6,415 bases of DNA from Lysobacterales bacterium (GCA_026990095.1 JALSIL010000026.1:1-6415), one strand, 5' to 3'. Counted from the first letter of the stretch, positions 1 through 6,415 are shown. Notes: generated from the letters alone by a model not told the origin. Numbers and translations: made by a program.

Positions 1-1245
1 TGTTATCTTGCCGTTTTCTATCATAAAGGCATCACTGGCAGAAAATACGAATTTGCCATTGGTGATATCCACTTGCCCGCCACGGAAGTTTTCAGCATAA
101 ATGCCTTTTTTGACTGAGGCGATGATTTCTTCGTGCGCGTATTTTCCAGGCAACATGTAAGTGTTGGTCATACGCGGAATAGGCAAATGCCCGAAGGATT
201 CGCGTCTGCCATTACCAGTGGGTTTAACACCCATCAATCGAGCGTTAAGTTTGTCTTGCATATAACCTTTTAAGATGCCGTTTTCTATCAAGACATTTTC
301 TTGTGCGGGCGTGCCTTCGTCATCAATGCTCAGCGAACCTCTTCTATTGGGTAAAATACCCGAGTCGATAATGGTACAAACATCACTGGCAACACGTTGC
401 CCAACTTTGCCGGAAAAAGCCGAAGTGCCTTTGCGGTTAAAGTCACCTTCGAGTCCATGACCAATAGCCTCGTGCAATAAAACACCGGGCCAACCTGCAC
501 CCAAGACCACTGGCATATCACCTGCGGGTGCAGCTACAGCTTCAAGGTTAATTAGGGCAGACTTGACCGCTTGATTAATAAAGGTTTCATCCACGCCTTG
601 TTTAAATAATTCATCAAGTGTCATGCGACCACCACCGCCTGAAAAACCAATTTCCATGCGCCCTTTACCATCACTCGCAATGACTTGAATGCTTAATTTG
701 CACAAAGGACGAATATCCGCAGCTAATGTGCCATCACTGGCAGCGACTAAAATATATTCTTGCGAAGTGGAAACCGAACAAATCACTTTTGAAATACGCG
801 CATCGGCTTTGCGAGCCGTGGCATCCATTTGATTAAGCAAGGCAATGATTTCGTTGTTGGTTACACCTGTCAGTACGTCTTGACCCGTGTAAATGGCAGG
901 TGTTTCAACGGCTTGAATTTTCACTGGAGTCACTTGTTTATTGGCTTTAGCAATCGAGGCGGCAGTTTTTACTGCACTCATCATGCCATCATTGGTCATG
1001 GCGTCAGAATAAGCAAAGCCTGTTTTTTCACCATTATTAACCCGAACCCCAACCCCAGCATCAATACTGTGGCTACCACTTTTGACTTTTTTATCCTCCA
1101 ACATCCACGATTCACTACGGGATGATTGAAAGTAAAGGTCAGCAAAATCACCTCCTTTAGAAAGGCAATGAGACAGAGCATTTTCGAGTTTGGACTCATC
1201 CAAACCACCAGATTCCAATAAATGTTGTTTTACTAGTTTTAACAT
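1..1245 (-). CDS. tldD: Metalloprotease TldD, N-terminal 415 codons (partial, 3' end beyond left edge)
   Basis: TldD is the metalloprotease subunit that pairs with PmbA/TldE. The complex is known in E. coli for maturing microcin B17 and degrading the CcdA antitoxin, and it acts in the cytoplasm on unfolded peptides. My translation runs without a stop from ATG at 1245-1243 to the window edge. It shows the family hallmarks: LYFQSS near residue 37, ESWMLED at 45-51, GVGVRV near 64, GEKTGFAYSD at 72-81, the zinc-binding HEAIGH at 258-263 within HEAIGHGLEGDFNRKG, RMTNTYMLPG at 358-367, and GGQVDITNGKFVFS at 389-402. E. coli TldD has about 481 residues, so roughly 65 C-terminal residues lie outside the window, including the conserved Cys segment expected near the metal site. 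No frameshift is seen. The start aligns with the E. coli N-terminus, but no clear Shine-Dalgarno precedes it. It is transcribed divergently from the kinase gene. Identification is very secure. Confidence 0.97.
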   Translation of the reverse strand, partial: MLKLVKQHLLESGGLDESKLENALSHCLSKGGDFADLYFQSSRSESWMLEDKKVKSGSHSIDAGVGVRVNNGEKTGFAYSDAMTNDGMMSAVKTAASIAKANKQVTPVKIQAVETPAIYTGQDVLTGVTNNEIIALLNQMDATARKADARISKVICSVSTSQEYILVAASDGTLAADIRPLCKLSIQVIASDGKGRMEIGFSGGGGRMTLDELFKQGVDETFINQAVKSALINLEAVAAPAGDMPVVLGAGWPGVLLHEAIGHGLEGDFNRKGTSAFSGKVGQRVASDVCTIIDSGILPNRRGSLSIDDEGTPAQENVLIENGILKGYMQDKLNARLMGVKPTGNGRRESFGHLPIPRMTNTYMLPGKYAHEEIIASVKKGIYAENFRGGQVDITNGKFVFSASDAFMIENGKIT

Positions 1246-1318
1246 TTCAAACACAATAATTATTAATGATGTGCTATTATCTTGTATTAACTGAATTTAA
1301 GCTATAACTTTTAAGCGA
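1246..1318. promoter_or_regulatory. Divergent AT-rich promoter region between tldD and the kinase gene
   Basis: This 73-bp gap is the only non-coding DNA in the window apart from coding overlaps, so it must hold the start signals for both genes unless transcription comes from elsewhere. It is very AT-rich. On the plus strand TATAAC at 1303-1308 is a fair -10 hexamer, but no good -35 sits 16-18 bp upstream (TTGTAT at 1282-1287 is 15 bp away). On the minus strand GATAAT at 1281-1276 is a fair -10 for tldD, again without a good -35. A perfect 10-bp palindrome, AATAATTATT, lies at 1255-1264 just upstream of the tldD start. It could be an operator or just AT-rich sequence. Neither gene has a strong ribosome binding site. 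Exact promoter positions are guesses; only the role of the gap is well supported. Confidence 0.5.
1303..1308 (+). promoter_or_regulatory. Candidate -10 element for the kinase-sigma operon
   Basis: TATAAC matches the sigma-70 -10 consensus in five of six positions and lies 10 bases before the ATG at 1319. Transcription from it would start near 1315 and give an almost leaderless mRNA, in keeping with the lack of a Shine-Dalgarno sequence. The -35 region is poor. If the operon is read by its own ECF sigma factor, the true promoter would look different, so confidence is low. Confidence 0.25.
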
Positions 1319-3814
1319 ATGCCATTATCAAAAGATAAAATAAGTAAATTAGAAAAGGCTTTTCAAGAGGCAATTAATCTTGAATATGCAGATGAATTTA
1401 CAAATTCTGAAGAGACAGAGTTTGATAAAGGCATGTCAGATTTGCTGCCTAACTTATATGACTTAACTTTTAACCATGAAGCTCATAACTATGATGGTGT
1501 GATTTTTAATCAGTACAAAGTCATCAAGCAAATAGGTTCAGGTGGCATGGGTAATGTTTATTTGGCTAAACGCATTGATGGTCAGTATGATAAGACTGTT
1601 GCCATTAAGGTCTTAACTAAAGGTTTTAATAATCAGAACCTAAAGGACAGATTCTTAAGAGAGAAACAAATATTGGCTCTACTTCGCCACCCTAACATAG
1701 TGCCCTTGCTAGATGCGGGTACAACAGCTGATGGCATTCCTTGGTTTGTGCTAGAGTACATAGATGGACCTAGTATAAGTGACTTCTGCCAGAACCAAGA
1801 TTTGACAAAAGAAGCACTAACTAGTTTGATGATAAAGACCTGCGATGCAATGCATTTTGCACACAGCCAAGGCATTGTTCATAGAGACATAAAACCTGCG
1901 AATATTCTTATAGAAAAAAGAGATAAAGAATATCATCCAATTATTTTAGATTTTGGTATTGCTCATCAACGAAACTCGTCTGAATTGACTCATCAAGGTA
2001 ATCAGATGGGCACACCAGGATACATGTCTCCTGAACAAATAAAAGGAGTTGAAAATATTGATAGACGATCTGATGTATTTAGTCTTGGTGTTGTTATGTA
2101 CCAGCTTTTTTCTAGTGTAAAACCTTTTAACGCTAAAACAACAATAGAAATTTACTATAATACCATCAACAACTCACCTGATAAGCTGGGTAAAATATTA
2201 CCAGCATTCCCGAAGGATTTGCAAATAATTATTGAAACCTGTTTGCATAAAAAAAGATCTGACCGATACCAATCCACATTAAGCCTGAAACAAGATCTTG
2301 AAAACTGGCTCAATGGTTATCCGATACAAGCAAAAAAAGAATCCGGTCTAAAGGTGTTCTGGCGCAGTATCAAACGCAATAAGGTTGTTGCTATTCTTAT
2401 AAGTTCTATTTTATTTATGATTGTTTTTACAACAATAAAATATACTTATGACATCCGCCAAGAACAACAAATTGCTTTACAAGCCAAAGCAGAATCGGAT
2501 GATTTATTTAATTTTCTATTGGAAGATTTACATACGGAATTAACCAATTTTGGTCAGGTTGGTTTATTGCAATCGGTGGCTGAGAAAAATTTACAACATC
2601 TTAATAAATATGATTTTAAATTATCAAAAGATGAAAAATTTAAGTATGTAAAATCTTATAGAAATATTGCGAGTGTCTTAGAAATGCAACAAGATGCAAC
2701 TCTATCCATAGGTGCTTATTCAAAAGCCATAGAAATATTATTATCCATTAACAGTAACAGTGAAACGTCTTTTGACCAACAAAAGTTAAGTTTATTGGCT
2801 TTATCCCATTCAGATCTTGCTGGACTTAATGCCAAATTAGGTAACTTAGAAATGGCAAATCAAGAGCACACAAAAGCCCGAGCATACGCACAACAATTAA
2901 TTGACTACGATACAGATAATGCTATTGATGTTTTGTGGTCAGTTATTCACCCTTGGTCGTGGAACTTGATGGAGCAAAGCAAATATAAACAAGCCAAAAT
3001 CTATTTGGATCAAGCCCTATTAATTGCCAATCAAGAAATTGACAAAGATAATAATAATCAACAGTGGTTGAATAGGAAGTTTAAGTCTTTGGTGGCAATG
3101 GGTTGGTACTTTATCGATCTAAGAAAAATTAAACCAGCTATTAAATATTACCAAAAAGCAACCTCTGTTGCTCAAAAACTGCTCTTAAAGTCTCCTCACT
3201 CAATTCCATACATGCATAATTTACAAAAAACTAATAATCAAACAGCCTATGCCTATATCTCTAATAAAAATTACAAGCAAGCCATCACGGCTGCGACAAA
3301 AAGTATTGAATACGGCAAGTTATTGCATCAACGTGCACCTGATAATCACATATACTATCGAGCCTTATCTTATTCTTATACCACGCTTGGCAATGCCTAT
3401 AATGGATTGAAGCAATATGATTTAGCAGAAAATTCCTTTAAATCAAGTCTTGATATTACCCAACAAATCGTTTCTTTGTCTCCTGATAATATATCTTTGC
3501 AGAATGATTTGGCTATTGATATGATAAACATTGCAAATCTGCTAAAAATAAAAGGCGATAAAATGAGTGCTGAGCAATACTTGGAAAAATCTGAAAAAAT
3601 GCTAGAAAACTTTGCCATACAAAAAGATGCCAGTATCTACTATGTGGACACTTATGTGGATGTTTTATTAAGGCAAGGAAAATTTGAACGAGCTCGACCA
3701 TATTTATTAAAAATGAAAAACACCTCTGGTTGGCCTAGCAAGTCTTATAGTGAGTATGTTGAAAAGTATAATTTACCTTATAAAATAACTAGCAGTAATA
3801 ACAATCGTGACTAA
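1319..3814 (+). CDS. Transmembrane Ser/Thr protein kinase with TPR-like C-terminal region
   Basis: This 831-residue Hanks-type (eukaryotic-like) kinase probably senses an envelope signal and phosphorylates its sigma-factor partner. Residues 1-65 are an acidic N-terminal segment. The kinase domain spans about 66-331: glycine loop GSGGMGNVY at 73-81, ATP-binding K97, alpha-C E115, catalytic loop HRDIKPAN at 188-195, DFG at 211-213, and GTPGYMSPE at 231-239. All catalytic residues are present, so it should be active; HRD makes it an RD kinase. A basic stretch (KRNK, 352-355) precedes one hydrophobic helix at about 356-374, placing the kinase in the cytoplasm and residues 378-831 in the periplasm. 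That part is helical with degenerate TPR units. The clearest is at about 683-716 (LGNAYNGLKQYDLAENSF); weaker ones lie near 443-475, 590-620 and 645-665. ATG 1319 is the first start after the in-frame stop TAA at 1298-1300, though no good ribosome site precedes it. The 3' end overlaps the sigma gene by 8 bp. Kinase identity is certain; topology and partner are inferred. Confidence 0.95.
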   Translation: MPLSKDKISKLEKAFQEAINLEYADEFTNSEETEFDKGMSDLLPNLYDLTFNHEAHNYDGVIFNQYKVIKQIGSGGMGNVYLAKRIDGQYDKTVAIKVLTKGFNNQNLKDRFLREKQILALLRHPNIVPLLDAGTTADGIPWFVLEYIDGPSISDFCQNQDLTKEALTSLMIKTCDAMHFAHSQGIVHRDIKPANILIEKRDKEYHPIILDFGIAHQRNSSELTHQGNQMGTPGYMSPEQIKGVENIDRRSDVFSLGVVMYQLFSSVKPFNAKTTIEIYYNTINNSPDKLGKILPAFPKDLQIIIETCLHKKRSDRYQSTLSLKQDLENWLNGYPIQAKKESGLKVFWRSIKRNKVVAILISSILFMIVFTTIKYTYDIRQEQQIALQAKAESDDLFNFLLEDLHTELTNFGQVGLLQSVAEKNLQHLNKYDFKLSKDEKFKYVKSYRNIASVLEMQQDATLSIGAYSKAIEILLSINSNSETSFDQQKLSLLALSHSDLAGLNAKLGNLEMANQEHTKARAYAQQLIDYDTDNAIDVLWSVIHPWSWNLMEQSKYKQAKIYLDQALLIANQEIDKDNNNQQWLNRKFKSLVAMGWYFIDLRKIKPAIKYYQKATSVAQKLLLKSPHSIPYMHNLQKTNNQTAYAYISNKNYKQAITAATKSIEYGKLLHQRAPDNHIYYRALSYSYTTLGNAYNGLKQYDLAENSFKSSLDITQQIVSLSPDNISLQNDLAIDMINIANLLKIKGDKMSAEQYLEKSEKMLENFAIQKDASIYYVDTYVDVLLRQGKFERARPYLLKMKNTSGWPSKSYSEYVEKYNLPYKITSSNNNRD

Positions 3815-4400
3815 AAAAAACACCACTTCTGAGCTTGATTCAGGCAAAATTACTTTGCTATTTCAGCGGGCTAATTTTGGAGAAGAAAAAGCATTAAATG
3901 AGCTCGTTGATATTCTCTATCATGAACTTAAGTTCATTGCTTCTTCGAGAAGAAGCACCTTTCAGGATAATCAGACTCTAAATACCACAGCTTTGGTCAA
4001 TGAAACCTGGTTAAAACTAAAAAGCAGCGACATCAAATATAACAATAAAGCCCATTTTTTATCCATAGCAGCTATTGCCATGCGACAAATATTGTTGGAC
4101 TCTGTAAAGAGTAAAAAAAGACTGAAAAGGCCTGACTTTATTTCAATTTCCACTAACAATAAAGATATTCCCAATACTCTTGAACAAGAGGCAGAATGGC
4201 TTTACCAACTTGATTTGATTTTATCTAAGTTGGAAAAGCATTCACCTCGCAAGGCTGCGGTTTTTAATTTAAAATTTTTCTGTGGTTTATCTCTCGGTGA
4301 AATTGCTGAGTTACACAATCTCTCTATTAAGACAATTCATCGAGATTGGCAAAAATCCAAATATATTATCAAGACCACCTTCCAATTATCACTCAAATGA
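3807..4400 (+). CDS. ECF-family RNA polymerase sigma factor (TIGR02999/PF07638 type), partner of the kinase
   Basis: This 197-residue protein is a two-domain sigma factor that directs RNA polymerase to a special promoter set. Region 2 covers about residues 17-108. It includes TLNTTALVNETWLKL at 57-71, matching the TALVxE motif of PF07638 sigma factors, then HFLSIAAIAMRQILLD at 83-98 and the basic KSKKRLKR at 101-108. Region 4 is about 143-190, with the helix-turn-helix GLSLGEIAELHNLSIKTIHRDW at 160-181; the IKTIHRDW part is typical of TIGR02999. The acidic residues that common ECF factors have just before LVxET are missing (N59 T60 T61 A62), as in phosphorylation-controlled ECF43 members. The start is GTG 3807, the only usual start codon between the in-frame stop TAA at 3786-3788 and the conserved region. 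It overlaps the kinase stop by 8 bp, so translation is probably coupled. No anti-sigma gene is adjacent. Family assignment is strong; the ECF43 subgroup is a likely inference. Confidence 0.92.
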   Translation: MTKKNTTSELDSGKITLLFQRANFGEEKALNELVDILYHELKFIASSRRSTFQDNQTLNTTALVNETWLKLKSSDIKYNNKAHFLSIAAIAMRQILLDSVKSKKRLKRPDFISISTNNKDIPNTLEQEAEWLYQLDLILSKLEKHSPRKAAVFNLKFFCGLSLGEIAELHNLSIKTIHRDWQKSKYIIKTTFQLSLK

Positions 4401-6415
4401 ATTAGAGAATACCACTTCAGGTCTAGGAACTACTGTTCCATTGTATTCACTCGCATTATTTGTGGCATCTGGATCACTGGCAATACTTGATGCTTGAGCC
4501 GTCACTTGAAAACTATTGGGATCCGTGATTGTGGCCATTATTGTCACCTGATGCGATACGCCATTATTTAAAGCTGCCATTTGGCATGTTGTTGCGTTAC
4601 AACTGGGACCTGCTACAGAATCAATAACAAGATTAACATCGCCCAATTGCAAGTCGATAAGATCTGAAACATCAGGGCCGTTATTGGTCACTGTTGCTAA
4701 AATTTCTATTTGCTGATTGATATAATAATCACCTGTTGTAACCATTGAAATGGCAGTAGAAATATCAGCCACACTACTGGCGATGTCTTCTACCATACTA
4801 CTGTTATTGGTAGAATCTGGATCAAATGCAGTAAAAGACAAGATACTGGCATCTACCGAAAAATTACCTGAACTGGGAATATAATAAGAGACGGTTAAGA
4901 CCGAATATTGACCACTGGCTAAATCACCAATATAACACGGAAACCCTGTGCAACTGGCACCAATTAATGAAACAAACTGTAAGTTATTTAATGTTGTGGA
5001 TATCTGTACATCTCCAACATCTGGCCCAGCGTTATACATGGTCATTACGACTTCAACATAACTGCCAGGCAAATAATCAGGCGTTGTAGTTAGGTTCACA
5101 TCAATCGACATGTCTGCAGTGTTTTTTGCTGTGCTATCAGCAAGGGCTCCACTGTTATTGCTTGGATCTGTGTCAAGCGAGTCTGTGGTTACACCTATTC
5201 CAAAATTGAACGTTCCTCCTGATACAATCCTGACAGCAAAACTCATGTTAACCGTTGCTCCTGAAGCAAAATTACCCATATTACATGGCAGTGTCACACA
5301 CACAGATGCAGAATCGGATATACTAATCACTTCGGTATTTAAATAATTGCCAGATACAACCACATTGTTCGCAACACTTGGTCCATTGTTGGTAATCGTT
5401 GCTTGGTAGGTCAATATCTGACCTGAGTTATAAGGCCCTAACGTATCAAGGCTAAAAGTAACCATCATATCTACACTGTCTTGACCAACCACTCCAGCAT
5501 TGCCCGTATTGTCGGTATTGTTACTCATGTCTGGATCATAATCATCTGAATATGTCATTACTGAATTATCAAAACTTCCTGGAGTTGAGCGCAATTGTGC
5601 CGTAACTGAAATTGTTTCACTGGCTCCATTGGCTAAATTGGCAATGGTACATGGAAACCCAGAGCAGTTGGTGCTTGAAACACTCGATATAGTCATGCCT
5701 GAGGGCGTGTCTTCTACGCGCACATTTGTGGCATTATCAGGTCCTGCATTGGCTACAACAATGGCATAATTTATGCTGTCATTAGCAGCAAAAGGGGCTG
5801 ACGTTGTTAAGGTTTTGGTGACACTCAAATCTGCTGTCGTTGCAGGATAAAATTCATCAGCTCCCGCATCAAAAGCTCCCAAAGTATTGCTGGTGAGTAG
5901 ATCATCCCAGCCTCGGTCTGTCTCATCCAAATCTCTTGCGGGTGTTGTATAATCAGTTCCGCACAAATCAACAGCTGGAGAAGTGCCCAAAATATGAAAG
6001 TCCTCATTGGCTTCATCAACAAATTTAGGATCAGCTAAGGAGACCGTCGTCCCAGAAAAAGATTGGTCCTCATGCACGACCAAACACTTAAACTGTGAAT
6101 TGGCCGAACCACCTGTCACCGTTTCTAATATATTTACCGTATTACTTTCCTTAACAATATTAGCAAAAAACAGCACAGTAGGATCAACATTTATTCGCAA
6201 TAAAGCAGTGTTAAGTTGATTGCCAACAAAAGTATTGTACGCAATTGAAGCATTACTGGTTGCACCATACACATACAAAAGAGAATTATTGCCTTCCACA
6301 CTTGTGCCGCCATTTCCAGTAAATACATTGCCTTCTATGACTGTTGTAGAATCTTGGGCGTACATAAAAGCACTGGAAGTGGAATGATGCCCACTAATCC
6401 ATGTGTTTTTTATGG
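4389..6415 (-). CDS. Large secreted/surface protein: beta-helix plus four DUF11 repeats (partial, 5' end beyond right edge)
   Basis: The reading frame is open from the window edge (first whole codon at 6413) to TGA at 4391-4389, giving 674 visible residues. The Met codon at 6365 is internal, because in-frame coding (ending SSAF) continues upstream, so the true start and any signal peptide lie outside. Visible residues 1 to about 110 have Asn/Gly-rich rungs such as EGNVFTGNGG and IAYNTFVGNQ, typical of right-handed parallel beta-helices. Residues about 125-190 (FHILGTSPAVDLCGTD through LGAFDAGADEF) resemble the choice-of-anchor Q segment that closes such helices. Then follow four Ig-like DUF11 repeats, and the protein ends VVFSNSFE. 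It is rich in Thr, Ser, Asn and Asp, low in Lys and has no membrane helix in view, fitting an extracellular protein, perhaps an adhesin or matrix component. No catalytic motif is recognised and the function is unknown. Its 3' end overlaps the sigma gene's 3' end by 12 bp. Confidence 0.9.
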   Translation of the reverse strand, partial: IKNTWISGHHSTSSAFMYAQDSTTVIEGNVFTGNGGTSVEGNNSLLYVYGATSNASIAYNTFVGNQLNTALLRINVDPTVLFFANIVKESNTVNILETVTGGSANSQFKCLVVHEDQSFSGTTVSLADPKFVDEANEDFHILGTSPAVDLCGTDYTTPARDLDETDRGWDDLLTSNTLGAFDAGADEFYPATTADLSVTKTLTTSAPFAANDSINYAIVVANAGPDNATNVRVEDTPSGMTISSVSSTNCSGFPCTIANLANGASETISVTAQLRSTPGSFDNSVMTYSDDYDPDMSNNTDNTGNAGVVGQDSVDMMVTFSLDTLGPYNSGQILTYQATITNNGPSVANNVVVSGNYLNTEVISISDSASVCVTLPCNMGNFASGATVNMSFAVRIVSGGTFNFGIGVTTDSLDTDPSNNSGALADSTAKNTADMSIDVNLTTTPDYLPGSYVEVVMTMYNAGPDVGDVQISTTLNNLQFVSLIGASCTGFPCYIGDLASGQYSVLTVSYYIPSSGNFSVDASILSFTAFDPDSTNNSSMVEDIASSVADISTAISMVTTGDYYINQQIEILATVTNNGPDVSDLIDLQLGDVNLVIDSVAGPSCNATTCQMAALNNGVSHQVTIMATITDPNSFQVTAQASSIASDPDATNNASEYNGTVVPRPEVVFSNSFE
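4443..5834 (-). repeat. Four tandem DUF11-type protein repeats within the surface protein
   Basis: Four units of about 116-120 residues are encoded at roughly 5834-5511, 5474-5148, 5117-4794 and 4769-4443. Each begins with (A/V)D(L/M/I) followed by an alternating strand (ADLSVT, VDMMVT, ADMSID, ADISTA). Each has a central N-x-GP motif (NAGPD, NNGPS, NAGPD, NNGPD), then a C-X4-C pair (CSGFPC, CVTLPC, CTGFPC, CNATTC). After that come (L/F)-x-x-G, another strand, and a closing DPD/DTD...NN motif (DPDMSNN, DTDPSNN, DPDSTNN, DPDATNN). This is the standard DUF11 (PF01345) plan of a beta-sandwich found in bacterial surface proteins. Units 1 and 3 share GFPC and are also alike at DNA level around the Cys codons (near 4939 and 5653); units 2 and 4 have diverged more. 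Confidence 0.88.

Noticed and set aside
829..1125. A plus-strand frame of 98 codons opposite tldD
   Set aside because: It lies antisense to conserved tldD codons, has no ribosome site and resembles no known protein family.
996..1208. A minus-strand reading frame of 70 codons overlapping tldD, as a sign of a frameshift or separate small gene
   Set aside because: The correct tldD frame is unbroken through this stretch and matches the family, so the other frame is a shadow.
1433..1435. ATG of Met39 as an alternative kinase start with an upstream AAAGG
   Set aside because: The AAAGG is too close to the ATG to act as a ribosome site, and the upstream residues (LEKAFQEAINLE) look like the coding N-terminal segment common in this kinase type.
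4426..4439. Inverted repeat GGAAC-TACT-GTTCC just after the sigma gene, as a possible terminator
   Set aside because: The stem is only five base pairs, no T-run follows on either strand, and it lies inside the coding region of the surface protein.
5110..5346. A plus-strand frame of 78 codons with a hydrophobic N-terminus opposite the DUF11 repeats
   Set aside because: It is an antisense shadow of repeat 2 coding sequence; the apparent hydrophobic leader comes from reverse-complemented Ser/Asn/Asp codons.
4389..6365. The ATG at 6365 as the true start of the DUF11 protein
   Set aside because: The frame is open upstream to the window edge, the N-terminus there would begin inside a beta-helix, and there is no signal peptide, so the gene is simply cut by the window.

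Overview
The window most likely comes from a gammaproteobacterium with a fairly low-GC genome. TldD is very close to the gammaproteobacterial form. The pairing of a TPR Ser/Thr kinase with a TIGR02999/PF07638-type ECF sigma factor, and a large DUF11 surface protein ending in FSNSFE, recall Marinicella- or Xanthomonadales-like marine bacteria. That placement is inference from gene content; no taxonomic marker is present. All coding is continuous with very little non-coding DNA.

Layout. (1) Positions 1-1245, minus strand: the first 415 codons of tldD, a metalloprotease of the TldD/PmbA pair, cut by the left edge. (2) Positions 1246-1318: a 73-bp AT-rich divergent intergenic region that must carry the tldD and kinase promoters. 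(3) Positions 1319-3814, plus strand: an 831-residue transmembrane Ser/Thr kinase with a complete Hanks-type catalytic domain, one membrane helix and a long TPR-like C-terminal half, predicted to be periplasmic. (4) Positions 3807-4400, plus strand: an ECF-family sigma factor that starts at GTG inside the last codons of the kinase gene, so the two form a translationally coupled pair. (5) Positions 4389-6415, minus strand: the C-terminal 674 codons of a large secreted or surface protein (parallel beta-helix, choice-of-anchor Q-like segment, four DUF11-type repeats, short C-terminal FSNSFE tail). It is cut by the right edge and converges on the sigma gene with a 12-bp 3' overlap.

How the genes work together. 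The kinase and sigma factor look like one signalling unit: periplasmic sensing by the TPR region, kinase activation in the cytoplasm, then control of the sigma factor by phosphorylation. No anti-sigma gene is present. The acidic residues that typical ECF sigma factors carry in region 2.2 are replaced here by Asn-Thr-Thr-Ala, which fits the phosphorylation-activated class known from Vibrio EcfP/PknT (group ECF43). The adjacent DUF11 protein could be a target or an unrelated neighbour; the sequence does not decide. tldD is a housekeeping neighbour.
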